This document shows, piece after piece, positions 1 to 12,316 of a stretch of DNA of 64,000 bases. A program made the position numbers and the translations under genes. Each line of letters opens with the position of its first letter. Position 1 is the first letter of the stretch. The notes beneath the pieces were generated by a model, which worked only from the letters and a program-made list of their open reading frames with translations, made no database searches and was not told the origin of the DNA. This DNA is from Micropterus salmoides (taxonomy: Eukaryota > Chordata > Actinopteri > Centrarchiformes > Centrarchidae). The stretch spans positions 18,833,665 to 18,897,664 of the forward strand of contig NW_024043372.1 in NCBI RefSeq assembly GCF_014851395.1, read 5' to 3'.

Positions 1-1342
1 TGTTTTATGTTTGCTTCAACTTGTGTAAGACGATGGCTTGTGTCTAATTAAACCTCCCTGGTAAGCTACTTTATATTGCTGACATCTTGGATTCATCAAT
101 GGTGAGTTTTATTTGTAATGATTGGAATAACAGCATAGTGGGCGGTCCCTATGATCTTGTTTGCATGTTGCCCTGGTGTGTGAACAGCAAATACCACTGT
201 TCATGATCAAATCAATTTATTGAGCCTCTAATTAGCTATGACAAACTTAAAGCTTATAACAGAATATAGGGTTACATCAGTTGCATGTACAGTAAGTTTG
301 ACTTGCTGAACTAGTGAAAAAAAAATACCTCATGTTGCAGGTCTTTGGCCTCAGGGTGTCTGCGTTCTGGATTTGACTTGGATACGTTTAGAAGCCTGGG
401 GGTTATTGAGATCTTATCCTACCAAGCAGCTTATTGTCAGTGCCTGCTAAATGGCTCTCTGTGTTGGACATATGTAGTTCAGTAGCAGGTGACTCCTCAT
501 CTGCTTTTGCCCCTAAAGGCTAAGGACTGATCTGTGTGGTTTTAGAGCACTGATGTACTTGTTTTTGTGATTCATGGCTACCACGCGTATCCCGCCTCGA
601 TTGTGCATGTTCTCAGGATTTAATGCAATGTGTCCTCAAGATGCAATTAAAGAGGCACTCCAATGATTTCACACTTAATGATCAGTTGCATGAGGTCTTC
701 TGAGAAAATAACACTGATGTCATAATGATGTCATCTTAGATATACATTTTGCTGTCTGATTGCATTATGGGAAATGTAGGATAGAGTGATTTTGAAGTTT
801 AATCCATACATGCTTCATGCATATATATTGAAGTACCCCAACTTTATGGAAGTGTCATTCTAAAGTGCTGCATGAATAGTAGGGGACCGTTAACCAGCAT
901 GTGACGTATATATGTATAATATATATATATAAATGTAATGATGTAAGGTCAGCAGAACACAGAAAACAAATCACGACAACAATGGCTGCAAGTTATTAGA
1001 GAGAAAAAGAGATTGCTGCTGCTTTTTCTCCCGTGCCCCCATTAACAATAAAGTAACCTCTGAGTCTTTAGTTATGTTTGTATGTTTATATTGTGCAAAT
1101 TGGTAGTTCTCAAGGAATACATTCAAGTATCGACCAGGGTTGATTTGGCCCTCATCTGCTAGTCGTTTTACCTTTTAATCCTGCAGGTCCTCACAAGGTA
1201 TGCAGAGAACGCCGCTTGCATCACAGTTACTTGTCTATGTTTGTGCACTGTTAGAAAGTAAGTATATAACATGACTTAAACTACATTTGGACAGTAGCTT
1301 TTCCACAGTAGCCTGTGAGACTGGTGAAGTAACTGCACAGTG
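1..1342. other. non-coding intronic/upstream DNA
   Basis: AT-rich sequence with no open frame that looks coding on either strand. There is a short run of alternating TA around 905-935. I see no exon, RNA gene or clear repeat here. It is most simply part of a large 5' intron of kazn, or the DNA just upstream of an internal promoter. Confidence 0.5.
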
Positions 1343-1530
1343 GTCATGGTGCAGTGGATAAGACATATGCCTTTGTGTGAGAGACCAGGGATTCGATTCC
1401 CACTACGACACATCCACAAATGGAAGTAAGACACTTAACTTAGTTGCTCCAGAGGCATGTCACCTCTGACACATATGGCAATTGTGAAAAAAAAGTGTCA
1501 GCTAAATGAGTACATGTAATGTAATGCAGC
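1343..1530 (+). repeat. tRNA-derived SINE
   Basis: The head resembles a tRNA gene with internal RNA polymerase III promoter boxes. The A box TGGTGCAGTGG at 1347-1357 fits TRGYNNARNGG exactly. The B box GATTCGATTCC, about 35 nt further on, differs by one base from GGTTCGANTCC. A non-tRNA body follows, then a tail with AGCTAAATGAGTACATG and a short TAATG repeat, a tail type I remember from fish SINEs. The tRNA part has lost normal pairing, so it is a retroposon and not a working tRNA gene. The family name is uncertain. Confidence 0.7.
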
Positions 1531-4500
1531 ATCTCAGAAGAGGTACAGAATGTGTAAAGGAATGTGTTTGAAGGCTTCTGAGACACCCAAACACTGAACA
1601 GCGATTTAGAATATTATGAGGAGGGATTTTACAACTTAAAGTTATCTTGTCGGCAATCATTTAATCTTTTGTTGTGAGGGTTGCAAGGTAAACAGTAGAA
1701 ATACGTCGCCAGCCCTACAGGGCTGAAGTTGGTCTGACAACAGCCTTATTGTTTAGTCTTTAGTATTGGAATAACTGTGAGTGAGCTATCTTTTGTGTCC
1801 GTCCTGCTTGCTCTCTGTCTCTGTTTCATTCCAGTAGTGTGAACAGGCGGCCTGACATTCCCTCATTCCTGAATGTCAGGGCGGTGATGTCATACTTCCT
1901 GTTCCCAGAGGCCAAGCCAGCAGTCAGGTGACTGATCAAACCAAACACAGCCATGCACTCCTCCACCACCTCCTTTCCTTCAAAATGACAAACTAACACA
2001 GCAGAGCCCTCACCTCGCCTGCATAAAGAGGGATGAGCCCGACAACAGCTTAGTTTAGGGATGTTTTTTTAAGATTTTAAGTTTAAGACGATTTGTCTGA
2101 GAGATCTCTCGGGTTAGGCAGTTTGCTGTGTGATGAGCCAGCATCAGTGGCTTAGGGAGATTAAATGTTCTTTAGGTGTGTATCCCTCTCAAGGCCAGGC
2201 TGTTTGTTAGTCCATTTGTTGACTCTGCCCTGTGCAGGATCAAAGCTGTCGCACATACAAGGTTTTTTAATATGCAAGAACTGACTTCCTCTAAATATAT
2301 TATACTGTGCCAAAATGTCAGAAACTTTGCTGTTTCCCTGTGGAGCTTCAAAAACATCTCTGACAGATGTCCAATAAGGCCACAAACACAGCACTTCAGC
2401 CTGCTGTTCCACTTTGACTGGAAGTCTGTCCTTCTTACGGAACTAATTGCAAGGAGCAAGAGATTAAATTGCCTGAAACTTTAAGTCTCTACGTCCTGCA
2501 TCTGGATTAACATAATTTTGCCTGCTTTTGTACATTTTGTACAATTTTTCTTAGCATAGCTCTGTTTACAAGAGATTGAGTTTGTATGTCTTATCTTCGT
2601 TTTATATTACAGTTGCTTCAATGGAAATGTCTTTGGCTGTTACAAACAACCTGCCGCCTATCATTCAATCCATTTACAGTAATGTTTTCTTTGCCAGGGT
2701 GATGACACCCCTTTATTGTTGGCTCTTCCTCTTAATCCATCACATTGATATCAAGGCCTTGTTTAACATTCCTAAGCGACGCTGATGTTTCAGCACCAAT
2801 CGACTAATATCCATTTGACTTGTGAAGGAAAAAACACATATCTAACTTGCACTCAATTTGTCTCAGGAAACAAAGGCTGTTTGGAAATATTTTGTCCTCT
2901 AAAATCAATTTGAGCTAACCTTATTGGATATTACATTATTTATACTCTTGGTAGATCAGTGCCCTGCAGCCGGTCAGTGAGAAAGTGCTCATCATGGACT
3001 CATGGGAGTCTGCCAATACTAATCCATAAACCTTTCTAAAACACAACCATAAGGCAGCTGTTGGTGACTCATACAGGATTGGGAGAATATGTGACACAAT
3101 GTGCTAAACACAAAAGGAGAAGCAGTGATGTATGTATGTATTTACCAATTTTCCCTAGTACCAGAGCATCACCGGTGGTAAAATATGGGGCTGAAGGACC
3201 TTAGCTTTACAAAGTGAGAAGAGTTATTTCGGACGTTCAGGTTTATGGAAGAAGAAGACTTGCAGCTGGAGCACTTCCAGGACTTGGCTGGGGATGATAT
3301 TCTCCAGGATAAACAAAAGATGAGCAACTGTGTTTTAAAGTATCTGGTGTATTCATAGAAAGCTAAAGGTACAAGACATAAAAGCTAGTAAGAGGTGAAC
3401 TACAACTCCTAAGGACAATTTCGGTTGATAACTAGCTAATGTTTTTGCTTTGTACATATTGTTTTAACTTGATTAATTAAACATTCAGCATTTTTAACCA
3501 TTGTCTTTCAGATTTGTTGTAAATTTTGGATGAATTTGACAACCATCGCTACATGTTTGGTTCCTAATTGCACATTTTGCTACAGCTCTGATTCTTGCCT
3601 GTAAATAGCTTCTTCTCCATAGTGACAGTGGCAGAGGTTCATTGTAATTTAGTATTAACAACCCCCACCATACCACAGAAAAAACATAACTTCTGAAAAA
3701 CAAATTGAAACAATTAACACTGATGGCCATTATGGCATTGACATATTTATAGGAGACTCCAGTGATTCTACGAGCATCAGTGTCCGCTTAAAGGCTTTTT
3801 CATATACTCAGAACTAAGAGTACCATGGATCATTCCTTCTGTAAGTCCTACCAAGACATTGCAGTATTCTAGGATACTGTGTTCAGGGATAGAGGAAGAT
3901 ACCACAGCTGATATCCTCCAAACTGTACAGTGTGTTGTAAAACAGTGTCGATTAAGTATTCTGCTAAAAAACCCAGTGATTATCTTTTCTCCGTAGAGGA
4001 GAAGCTGCACTGGCTCTAATGCTCTCTGCTGCAGAGTAATTGTCCTCTTCCCATCTGGCCTGAGTTTGTCAGAGGCCCCGGGTCTCTCATTACTTCATCG
4101 TGCACATGAGCAGGGCTGGGAACAGAGCGCCAAACTACAGGGGCAAAATCCCACCCACTCCAGTTCTTTCTCTTTCTCTCTCTCCAGGGACCACCCGCCT
4201 TCCTGTTTGCTGTCCACATGCAGAGAAAGTATGCAATGTGCTCTAACCTTCCCCCTGTATCCATCACCACCCGAATACCCCCACCTCATGTTCCCTGCCT
4301 GGCCTCCTTCAGCCACGCCCTGTCTGTGGTCAATGCAGCGTGAGAGGCAACTGTGTCCAAACAATAGCCAGAGAGAGGCAGCCCCTCACTCTGCTAGCAT
4401 TTCTCCCTCTCTCTTCCTCTTCCTTACTAGACTTCCTCCAGTAAAAGAACTAATCAAGACACACCAAGGCCTCCTGGGGTACCAAAACCAGATGAAAATA

Positions 4501-7261
4501 CCGGCGCTGGCGAGTAAGGGAGATTTTCTCTCACGTTTGGAGAAGATGTTGACTACAGTGATGTTTCTAAAGAGAGGCTGCGATTTAACAGTTACTTACT
4601 AGACTCTTAAATGATGGTAAACTAAAGGCCTACAGTGCTCACTTTCCAATTAGGAATTTACTGCATTGTCTTGGAACACAACTGAGATTAAATGTAGATT
4701 CATACAGAACATTTAATCATGATATTGAGGGTATAACTAAATTAATAAGTGAAGGAAATATGCAAATCAAAACAAACTATCTCAACACATGACATGTATA
4801 CAGCATGAGTAATGTTATCCATCTTTATTGCAGTGTTTGCAATTTAGTTACTTCACAGCTAAGGTCCTTTTCCAGTGTTTAATTTGTCTTCCGTATTCAA
4901 TTTCTTCAATTTTAGTTTAGCGTATCTGCACTTAATAGCTGAACAGAGCTTAAAAGTACTTACTGGCACATTGGCAGCCTTTGTTCTACAGTGGTTGGTA
5001 ATGGCCTTAAATAAATAATGACTGTGTGGTTATTTGCTTTGCTTTGTAATGGAATGCAAGCTCCAATAATGAACTGACAGAGCTGCGGAGGCTGTCAGTG
5101 GGAGCAGAAGCCCTGTGGACTTTGACTTGTGAAAGAGTTTCCACTCCTGAATTTGGCTGCCTAGAGTGCAGGGAGGACAGCTGGGTGGCACGTATCTACT
5201 TTCATGTCCATACAGGGGCAGATGAAGCTGGCCTGTATTGTTTCAATCATTCTGAAATCTTTCCAAGTTTGTGGTTCAGCAAGAGGGCATTGTGGTGTGC
5301 CTCTGATTTCATGTTGCGGCATTCGTTAAGGGTCAGAGTTGACAGATGACAGCTGACCCCCGTGTGTCTTAGGTCTATTAGCAGAGGTGACAGAAGTGCT
5401 GCCCTGGACGCCAGCTGGTGATGGCATTCCTTTGGTTCTGGTGGCAGATGGCTGCAGTGCTATCACAATGCGGCCCCTGATGTGAACTGCCACGAATGAG
5501 CCTCGAAAAAGGCAAGCAGGCAGGCAGTGGAGCAGAACCAGCAAAGGGAGCTGCAAGAAAGATGCCAACTCTAAGACAGGATACATCTCAAACAGACATT
5601 CCTCTGCACTTAAATTTTCCAGGCGAGCTTTATCTGAATGAAACTTCACTGAGCAAGTCAGTGAAAGCCAAATCAAGGAGAACTGAGGAGTACTTTAACC
5701 GTCACACTAAGCATTGAATTGCTTTCCGGTATAAAACCCTGCCTCTGAGATGACATTATTCCTATCAGTGAGACTGATATGTCTCCGTATGGTAATTAGA
5801 TTGAAGAAAGTCAAAGTGCTTGTTTAACTATTTCCTTCCCACTGGCTCGGAACAGTCTTTGTTTCCCAGATGAGTTTTGATGAAGATGCCGTTTAATATG
5901 GATTTCCTGTGTCTACGTCGCTGCTCAGGTTTAAAAGTACATTATGAGACTTGCTTTCATTGGCTGGGGAGGAGAGAGAGGAATTGACTAATGAGGATAT
6001 TGCTCACCATTATTGCTCCCTCTTATATTCCTTTTCTTCCCCATTTCCTTCACACTGGCCCCTCACCATAACTAGTACTCTACTGTTTTTTTTTTCATCA
6101 GAAAAGGAAATGGACTGTAGGAAATAAGACCCTGAGAACTCTGCATATCTCCGGTGGGTATCTTGTATTCATCACTACCATATGTCAGAGTAGAGAATTC
6201 ATGTTATGGATTGGGTGAAATATTAGCTTCCTGGTTGTGTTTTATGAACCCAGTGGATGTCTCATCTGCATCATGTGCATCTGGAGATGATCAGACTGTA
6301 GGTCCAGTATTGGGAAACCTGCAACAAGCAGCTCTCTTAAGAGGATTTCCTTGTCTCTGGTTAAGGTAGTACAAGACACAGTAAGCTTGAAGGGAGTTAT
6401 GCTGAGGTATAATGATAGTATAGTGTATCTCACTGCAGCCTGACACAGCAGACTCTAATGTGATGGAGGATACATGTCTCTAATAATGACACACACTGGA
6501 CTCATGAGTGAAAAACATTCACTGTACGTCAGCACTGAGACAAAAAATGAACTTTGACAGAGTCTTTAGTATAATTCTCCCAAGTGGGGTGTTTTAAGGC
6601 CACTGGCTGGGTGCTGTGGTGCCGCTTCGCAACAGGAGACGCAGATAATGATCATACTTTTAAGAACCCATCTCCCCCATGCCTCCACTCTACACATCTA
6701 ATTCCTACTGAGTCCAAACTTCAAACAATTACATCTCTCAGAAAGAGAGGAAGAGACAGACAGCGAGGGAGAGGATGCCTGGTTGCCTTCACAACAGTCT
6801 CAGCTCATCCTATTAAAATGCCTCATTGCTTTAGCAGCGGAGACTTTTTATTGCTGCTGCTAGATGTTGTTGCCTTGGCTTCAGTTTAAATCCATTCCCA
6901 GGAGAGAATGGACGAGGCATGTTGGGATATGAGTTTTGAGGAAGTGCAGAACACCTCCCTTGAATCCAGAGGACGCAAAATGCAACATTCCAGCAGAGCG
7001 GAGGATAAACAGAACGTTTTGCCGCTTCTACGAATGATCTGGTTGACGCCGGCCTCTTCCAGGAATGAGAGTTGGGCTGAAGAAATCATGCACATGGGGA
7101 CAAAGCTGTGCACTTTTAAACACCCACACAATCCATAAATAGCAAATACTTCGCATTGCACTCTGATGCCATGGTTCCACACATCATTAAAGTACTGTAT
7201 CTATCATGTAACTCAATGTAAAGATGAAATCCTTCTTCAGGATTTACTGGAAGGCTTTCAC
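1531..7261. other. non-coding intronic DNA
   Basis: About 5.7 kb without a supported gene. It contains a perfect hairpin at 1851-1880, GC-richer patches around 1,900-2,050 and 4,020-4,450, and many short chance open frames. The longest, about 178 codons on the + strand ending near 4,602, is Ser/Pro-rich low-complexity reading of pyrimidine-rich DNA, has no ATG start and matches nothing I know. Confidence 0.5.
1851..1880. repeat. perfect 10-bp inverted repeat
   Basis: CCTGACATTC is followed by a 10-nt spacer and then GAATGTCAGG, a perfect stem of 10 bp. GCGG flanks it on both sides. A CRE-like TGATGTCA lies just downstream at about 1,884-1,891. Function unknown; it could be a protein-binding palindrome or chance. 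Confidence 0.7.
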
Positions 7262-7428
7262 ATAATCATCTTTAGATTTTGAACTGTTGGTTGCACAAAA
7301 CAAGAAATTCAAATATGTTAACTTGGCATGGGGAAATGTGAAGCAAACAAGTAACTGACTAATCGAGAAAATATTTTGCAGATTAATTGATAATAAAAAT
7401 GACTGATTAATTGATAATAAAAATGCAT
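7262..7428 (+). repeat. dispersed repeat family A, copy 1, with 24-bp tandem duplication
   Basis: It contains the family core (…GAACTGTTGGTTGCACAAAACAAG…) shared with copies at 18,024, 36,278, 44,527 and 62,535, and ends in the TCGA/TTAAT-rich edge. At its end a 24-bp unit, GATTAATTGATAATAAAAAT plus 4 nt, occurs twice back to back (7381-7404 and 7405-7428) with two differences. I recognise the core as a common teleost interspersed repeat but cannot give its formal class. Confidence 0.65.
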
Positions 7429-7554
7429 GTTAAATGCAGCACAAGTTGATTGACAAAAAAATGTAAATGTTACAACTATTTTAATAATCAAATACGAAAA
7501 TGAAAAACCATCGCAAATATTTTTTTGTGTCTTTTTCTGTATTGTTTCCTTGTA

Positions 7555-7715
7555 AATTGAATTGGTTGTGCTAAACAAGCAATTTGAAGATTTTGCTTTG
7601 GGGAAAGTCTGATATTTTTCACTATTTTTAGATATTTTGTTGAGTAAGTCATTAGAAAATTTCAACCCCCTCTGAAAATTTAGAGATTAATCAATAATTA
7701 AAACAATAATTTGTT
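7555..7715 (+). repeat. dispersed repeat family A, copy 2 (diverged)
   Basis: A second, more diverged copy in the same direction as copy 1 and about 130 bp downstream. It has the GGTTGTGCTAAACAAGCAAT core, the GGGGAAAGTCTGATATTTTTC stretch and an edge with GATTAATCAATAATTAAAAC. The two may be halves of a nested or duplicated insertion. Confidence 0.5.
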
Positions 7716-10700
7716 GCTACCTCAGTTTGACTATATGTATGCATAGTACTCGTGGCTTTACGTGTTTCTCTCCATATATCTTCAGTATAGCTCACACACA
7801 CTGCTTCTCCCAGACAACGACAGATGGCTCTCACTGCAGCACACATCGCTGTTTACTTTCAAGTGGCATTCCACTGAGCACCGCTACTGAGGTTGTTTCC
7901 AGTTACTCTGAAATGAATCAATTCAGTGTTTGAATTCATTCTGAGGGAAAACATGGATTTCACAAATGAGATTACGTACTCCGTTATACTTTGTCTGGTT
8001 CTGTCTCTCTGTATTAAAGCTACTTGTTGTGAACCCATTATCAGCCGAAACCAGTAGCATCAACAAAAACACATTTTTTAAGTTCGGACTCTTCTTGTTC
8101 TTTTTGTTTTCAATTAATTTGTGCACACGTGTCTCTTATGTTACACTTAAGTGATTTATTTCACATTGTTTTGTTTTATTTTTTAGGTAAAAAAAACCTA
8201 ACCCATATCCAGTTATTACGAAACAGCAACACGTTGCATTTTAATGTTTTTGTTGACGCATCATCATCATCATCCCCAGGCCTCCCTAAATGTTGACATA
8301 AAGCATGTAAGTGGGCTCCATCACTGAATTATTTTCTGCTGCCTGAAGGCATTAGTGTTGAAAGCATGCCTCTCTGTTTTCTCCTGTTGAGGAGGTTCTA
8401 CACAAATATTTATCAGGTCGCCAATTACTGTACCCTGTGTGCTCAGGCATATACACACACAAACACAGTGTGGCTCTGTTGAGAAGGCCGTGTATATGCA
8501 TTCCTGTAAATTAGTTTATTGTTTGCAATAAATGTCTGGCTACATTTTACCTCAAACCATATGTGCTTCACCAATATCCCAGGAGACAGGGCGGTGTTTC
8601 TCAAAGCGTACATGTATTCTTAGAAGCATGTTTGTGCCTTCCTATTTTAGAGGAGGCAATTCAAAGAAGCATCTTTATCACCGGGCCTCTTAAAAGTTGC
8701 TCACAGCTACAGAGAGATTGCTTTCTTTTTCTAAAAAGCATCTATTTTCAACCCTCAATTTTCCACATAAAAGGATTTGATTACCTACCAATTGTTAATA
8801 TCCAATATGCACGGATTAATTACTCTCATTGTGCCTTTTTTAAAATAAGGAAACATCTGCATCCTCAATAAAAACAAACACACCAAAAATAAACCTGCTA
8901 ATCTATTTCAGCTGATGTAACTATAATTCCAAATGGACTATGCCTCTATGCATAAGCTACTCAATGAAACTGGCATGGGTATTTGATCCTGAACTCTGCA
9001 AATTGCAATGAAAATTAGAATGAAACTATCAGCAGTTTCTATTCAGCATTTCTTTCTAGCTTTACAATATCTGCCTCCCATTATGACTAATGGGGTAAAC
9101 CAATAATATAGAAAACCGTGTTAATATTCCCAACAGGCTACTGCTGAGTTAGACTCATCATTTGTATACATAGCATTTCAGTTTTCATGCATAGCAATAA
9201 GACAAATTAATCTGTATGACTCCACGCTGAAGTGATTCACTTTATTGATTGAATGGTATGTAATTTTCTCATCTGATGGGTCAAATTTGATGTTTTGATT
9301 AAAATGCTCTGTCCTGTTTAATTTATTATTCAAGAATACTTGTTTAATGTTTTTCATCAGAGTAACAACAGTATGTATGTGCTTTAGTGAAGTGAAGACA
9401 GACTTTACAAATAGCTATTTGTATGACACATTGTCATTATGTTTTGGCCAATGTCATTTGGCCCTACATTGACCTTTCTTCTTGCTATCACTGTTTTATA
9501 TCTCAGGCTGAGTTGCTACTTTTCAGTACTCACAACGTCCCATTTTTAGATGTTATTATTCATGTTTGGACACACCCAATATTTGGACCTTAAAATTTTT
9601 TTAAGCAACACATGACACAGCAGAGGCTGATATATCTGGACTTGTAGTTGTTAGTGCAGGTCAAGCTCCAAATATGCTGGATCCTACACATGCTGGCCAG
9701 ACCCTTCCTGCATGTTAATCTCCGAACGACCACTGTGCATGTTCGCCTAAGTGCAACCCTTAGGAGTATTGTACTTTGAGGTAGTGCTAATATTTAGTCT
9801 ACTCTTATTTATATAAATTGGTTGGAAAAGTATTACACTGACCAAAAGTGTCGACAGCTCATTCTTGCCCTTTGCTTCTTTGCCAGGGACCCTTAGCAAG
9901 TTAATCCGTCCATGTACCTCTGTCTTTCAAATTTAGTAACGCAGGCATTCCATAAAAATGTGTGTAGTCTCCAAGCCCAAGCCAAGATAACCCCAGTGAT
10001 GTCACCAGTGTTTTCTCAGACAAAACCTCCACAGCCAAAGAGGACATTGTGCAACTGTTTTAACAGGCTGTGTAGTGCTCCTCGTGACTAGTTTGACATG
10101 TTACAATGTTGGATTGCCCCTTTAACTGCTATCATCCTTCTACTTTTCCCTCCTCTGTCGTCTGGTATTATTACTGCAGCCACTCTCTGGTATTGGCCCT
10201 CTCATAGTTAGGATGACAGCTCAGACGACTGGACTTAAGCGATGGAATCTTCCGTTCTGGCCACCGAACAATGAGTTCCATTCAACATGGCCGCAACTTC
10301 TTCAAGTGGTGTGGTTTTTTTGGAGGGGGGTTTCAGATTCAGGGGTTTCCCACAGACTCCCCTAATTAACCACTGCAAGAGACTCTGCTATTCTCTCTGT
10401 CCAGGAATGTGCTCCCAAAACCCCAAGTATGCCTCTGTTCCGTCCCTGTTGCAAATAACTCTCCTTATTTCCAAGTTACGTGCACCGGAGACGCTAATGA
10501 GAGCAAAACTAAAGCAGTAAATTTCATGGGATTACACAGTTGAACCATCAAATTTATCTGCTGTAGGGAAACAGTACAAGTCACCTGCCATACCTGTGTG
10601 TTTTACTGAGTCAAGTTTACCTTTGGGTCTAGTCTAGGGGAAGAACTGGTGCTATGATGCATTTTTTCATGACTATTCTGTGGCAGCTCAGACAGGCTCT

Positions 10701-11340
10701 ATTACTTTCCCTTTATGAGGTTAATGTGTGCCACAGGGCAGCAAAGTGTCCGCTCCTTTGTCAAAGGACTGGTTTGAATCAGAAGAGCTGGGTGTGTGTG
10801 TAATTTACAGTCGACAGTGAGGTCCTGAAGCAAAATCTAGAAAAGAAGAGGTGAGGAGAGGCAAGGGGATAAATATTGGAGGTTATGAGAAAGGACGTTG
10901 CGAGAGAAGAGAGAAAAGTAAAGGGGAGGAGGAGTTTCAGACCTAGCTCCATTAATAGACCATGTGTGCTGCTGAATTGATTTTGAGGTCAGTCCATAAA
11001 GCACACTGCCTCGGCTCTGTACTAACAGTGGCATCATTATGGTGTTATTAGTGCAGGGGGGAGGCTTGGCAGAAAGGGGAGGTTGGCAGGTCTGTGGGAA
11101 TAATTTACAGGTGTGTTAAACACGACTACTGTTCTAGAAAGAGAGAAAAGAGCAGAGCACTTCTCGCTAGCCAATTAGCTTCAGAGGGTACCTGAACATT
11201 GTGAGTCTCTATGTTGTCTTTCATATGTTCATTTTCTGCATGCATATGCTCTCTTTGCTGACACATGCGCCCCAATCACACAACATATAGAACTAACTAT
11301 ACATGTAATTGCTGCATAACAATACTGAAAAACTAGTCTT
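7716..11340. other. non-coding intronic DNA
   Basis: AT-rich, with no supported exon. It includes a CATCATCATCATC run near 8,261, a short CA-rich stretch near 8,453, and otherwise unique-looking sequence. Nothing in it reads as kazrin or as another known protein. Confidence 0.5.
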
Positions 11341-11500
11341 TCAGAAAGTTCACCAATAATTTACTTAATTAAAAGTGTCACACAATGAAAATACTCCATT
11401 ACAAGTTCTAATTCAATTATTGTAAGCCCAACAAAAACAACACTTAGTAAAAGTACATGTAGTAACATGTAACCAGAACTTGAGTGTTGTAGTTGGCAGA
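11341..11500. repeat. degenerate AGTA/TACTT-rich interspersed repeat (family B)
   Basis: Strings such as TTACTTAATTAAAAGTG, AAAATACTCCATTACAAGTTCTA and AGTAAAAGTACATGTAG match the style of a widespread teleost repeat. A better copy lies at 56,290-56,795 and another around 36,165-36,858. The assignment rests on recognition, not alignment. Confidence 0.4.
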
Positions 11501-11703
11501 GGTGAAGCAAATTTGAACAGTTTTATCTAATTTTGGGTAGTTTACTCTATTACATGATCATATGTTTCGTATGTATGATCTCAAACTGAAGAGTAAGTAT
11601 TGCTGTGAAATCATTTCCATGGAGTAAAAAGCACAATATTTCACTCTAAATGTGAATGCAAAACATACATAATACAAATACCTCAATATTATCACCTCCA
11701 GTC

Positions 11704-11866
11704 TGCATGTCAAAGCGTCCTTGGACAAGGTACTGAACCCCAACTTGCTCCTGAAAGCTGTGCCATCAGTGTATGAATGTTTGTGAATGGGGTGAATGTG
11801 ACATTCACATTCTTTGAGTGGTCGGAAGACTGGAAAGGGGCTAAATAAGTACTGTCCATTTATCCA
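11704..11866 (+). repeat. SINE, 5'-truncated copy (family of the 14,436 element)
   Basis: It shares its body (a run of GGACAAGGTACTGAACCCC type) and the 3' segment CTTTGAGTGGTCGGAAGACTGG with the fuller copy at 14,436-14,701, and ends in TACTGTCCATTTATCC. The tRNA-like head is missing, as in a typical 5' truncation during retroposition. Confidence 0.7.
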
Positions 11867-11894
11867 ACGTGAGTTAAACTCGCAACTCAAATTG

Positions 11895-12216
11895 GTTGAA
11901 GAGGCTTCTTCAGTTCTGACTGACTGGCAGGGAATCCCAGCCTTTTAACTTCTGTGGGGTCGTTATCAAGGTGATGGATACTGACAAATGGTTCGAAATA
12001 GGAGTCAAAGAAGCCACCAGAGTAGAGAAACAGTCTCTTCCCAGGAGATTGAACAAACGCTTACATTTAGCCTCATGTGACAATGCTAATGACAGTCATT
12101 ACCAGGAGCATTAATGAACCAAGTGGTATCCATCACCTTGATAACGGAGGTTATAACAGAGGTTATAGCTGAGATTCCCAGCCAGTCAGTCAGAACTGAA
12201 GAAGCCTCTTGGATGA
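11895..12216. mobile_element. foldback element, possibly Penelope-like retroelement remnant
   Basis: The left arm (about 11,895-11,980) contains GAGGCTTCTTCAGTTCTGAC and CGTTATCAAGGTGATGGATA. The right arm (about 12,128-12,216) contains the reverse complements, so the ends pair over two blocks around a core of about 150 bp. The core after the left arm reads on the + strand W-F-E-I-G-V-K-E-A-T-R-V-E, which resembles the region after the GIY-YIG nuclease in fish Penelope-like elements. The following sequence, to about 12,315 (GACCTGGATGACTGCG), is part of the same common fish repeat. The class is an inference from memory; the inverted arms are directly seen. Confidence 0.5.
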
Positions 12217-12316
12217 GAGGCGAATCATCTTCGGGTACCTTCAAAAAAAGTCCAATTTGCCCTCCATTTTAGCCCACCTTGGATAACTATGACCTGGATG
12301 ACTGCGAAACTTCACA

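Noticed and set aside
4066..4602. 178-codon + strand open frame
   Set aside because: It has no ATG at its start, its Ser/Pro/Leu-rich composition follows pyrimidine-rich DNA, an overlapping minus-strand frame is equally open, and no domain is recognisable.
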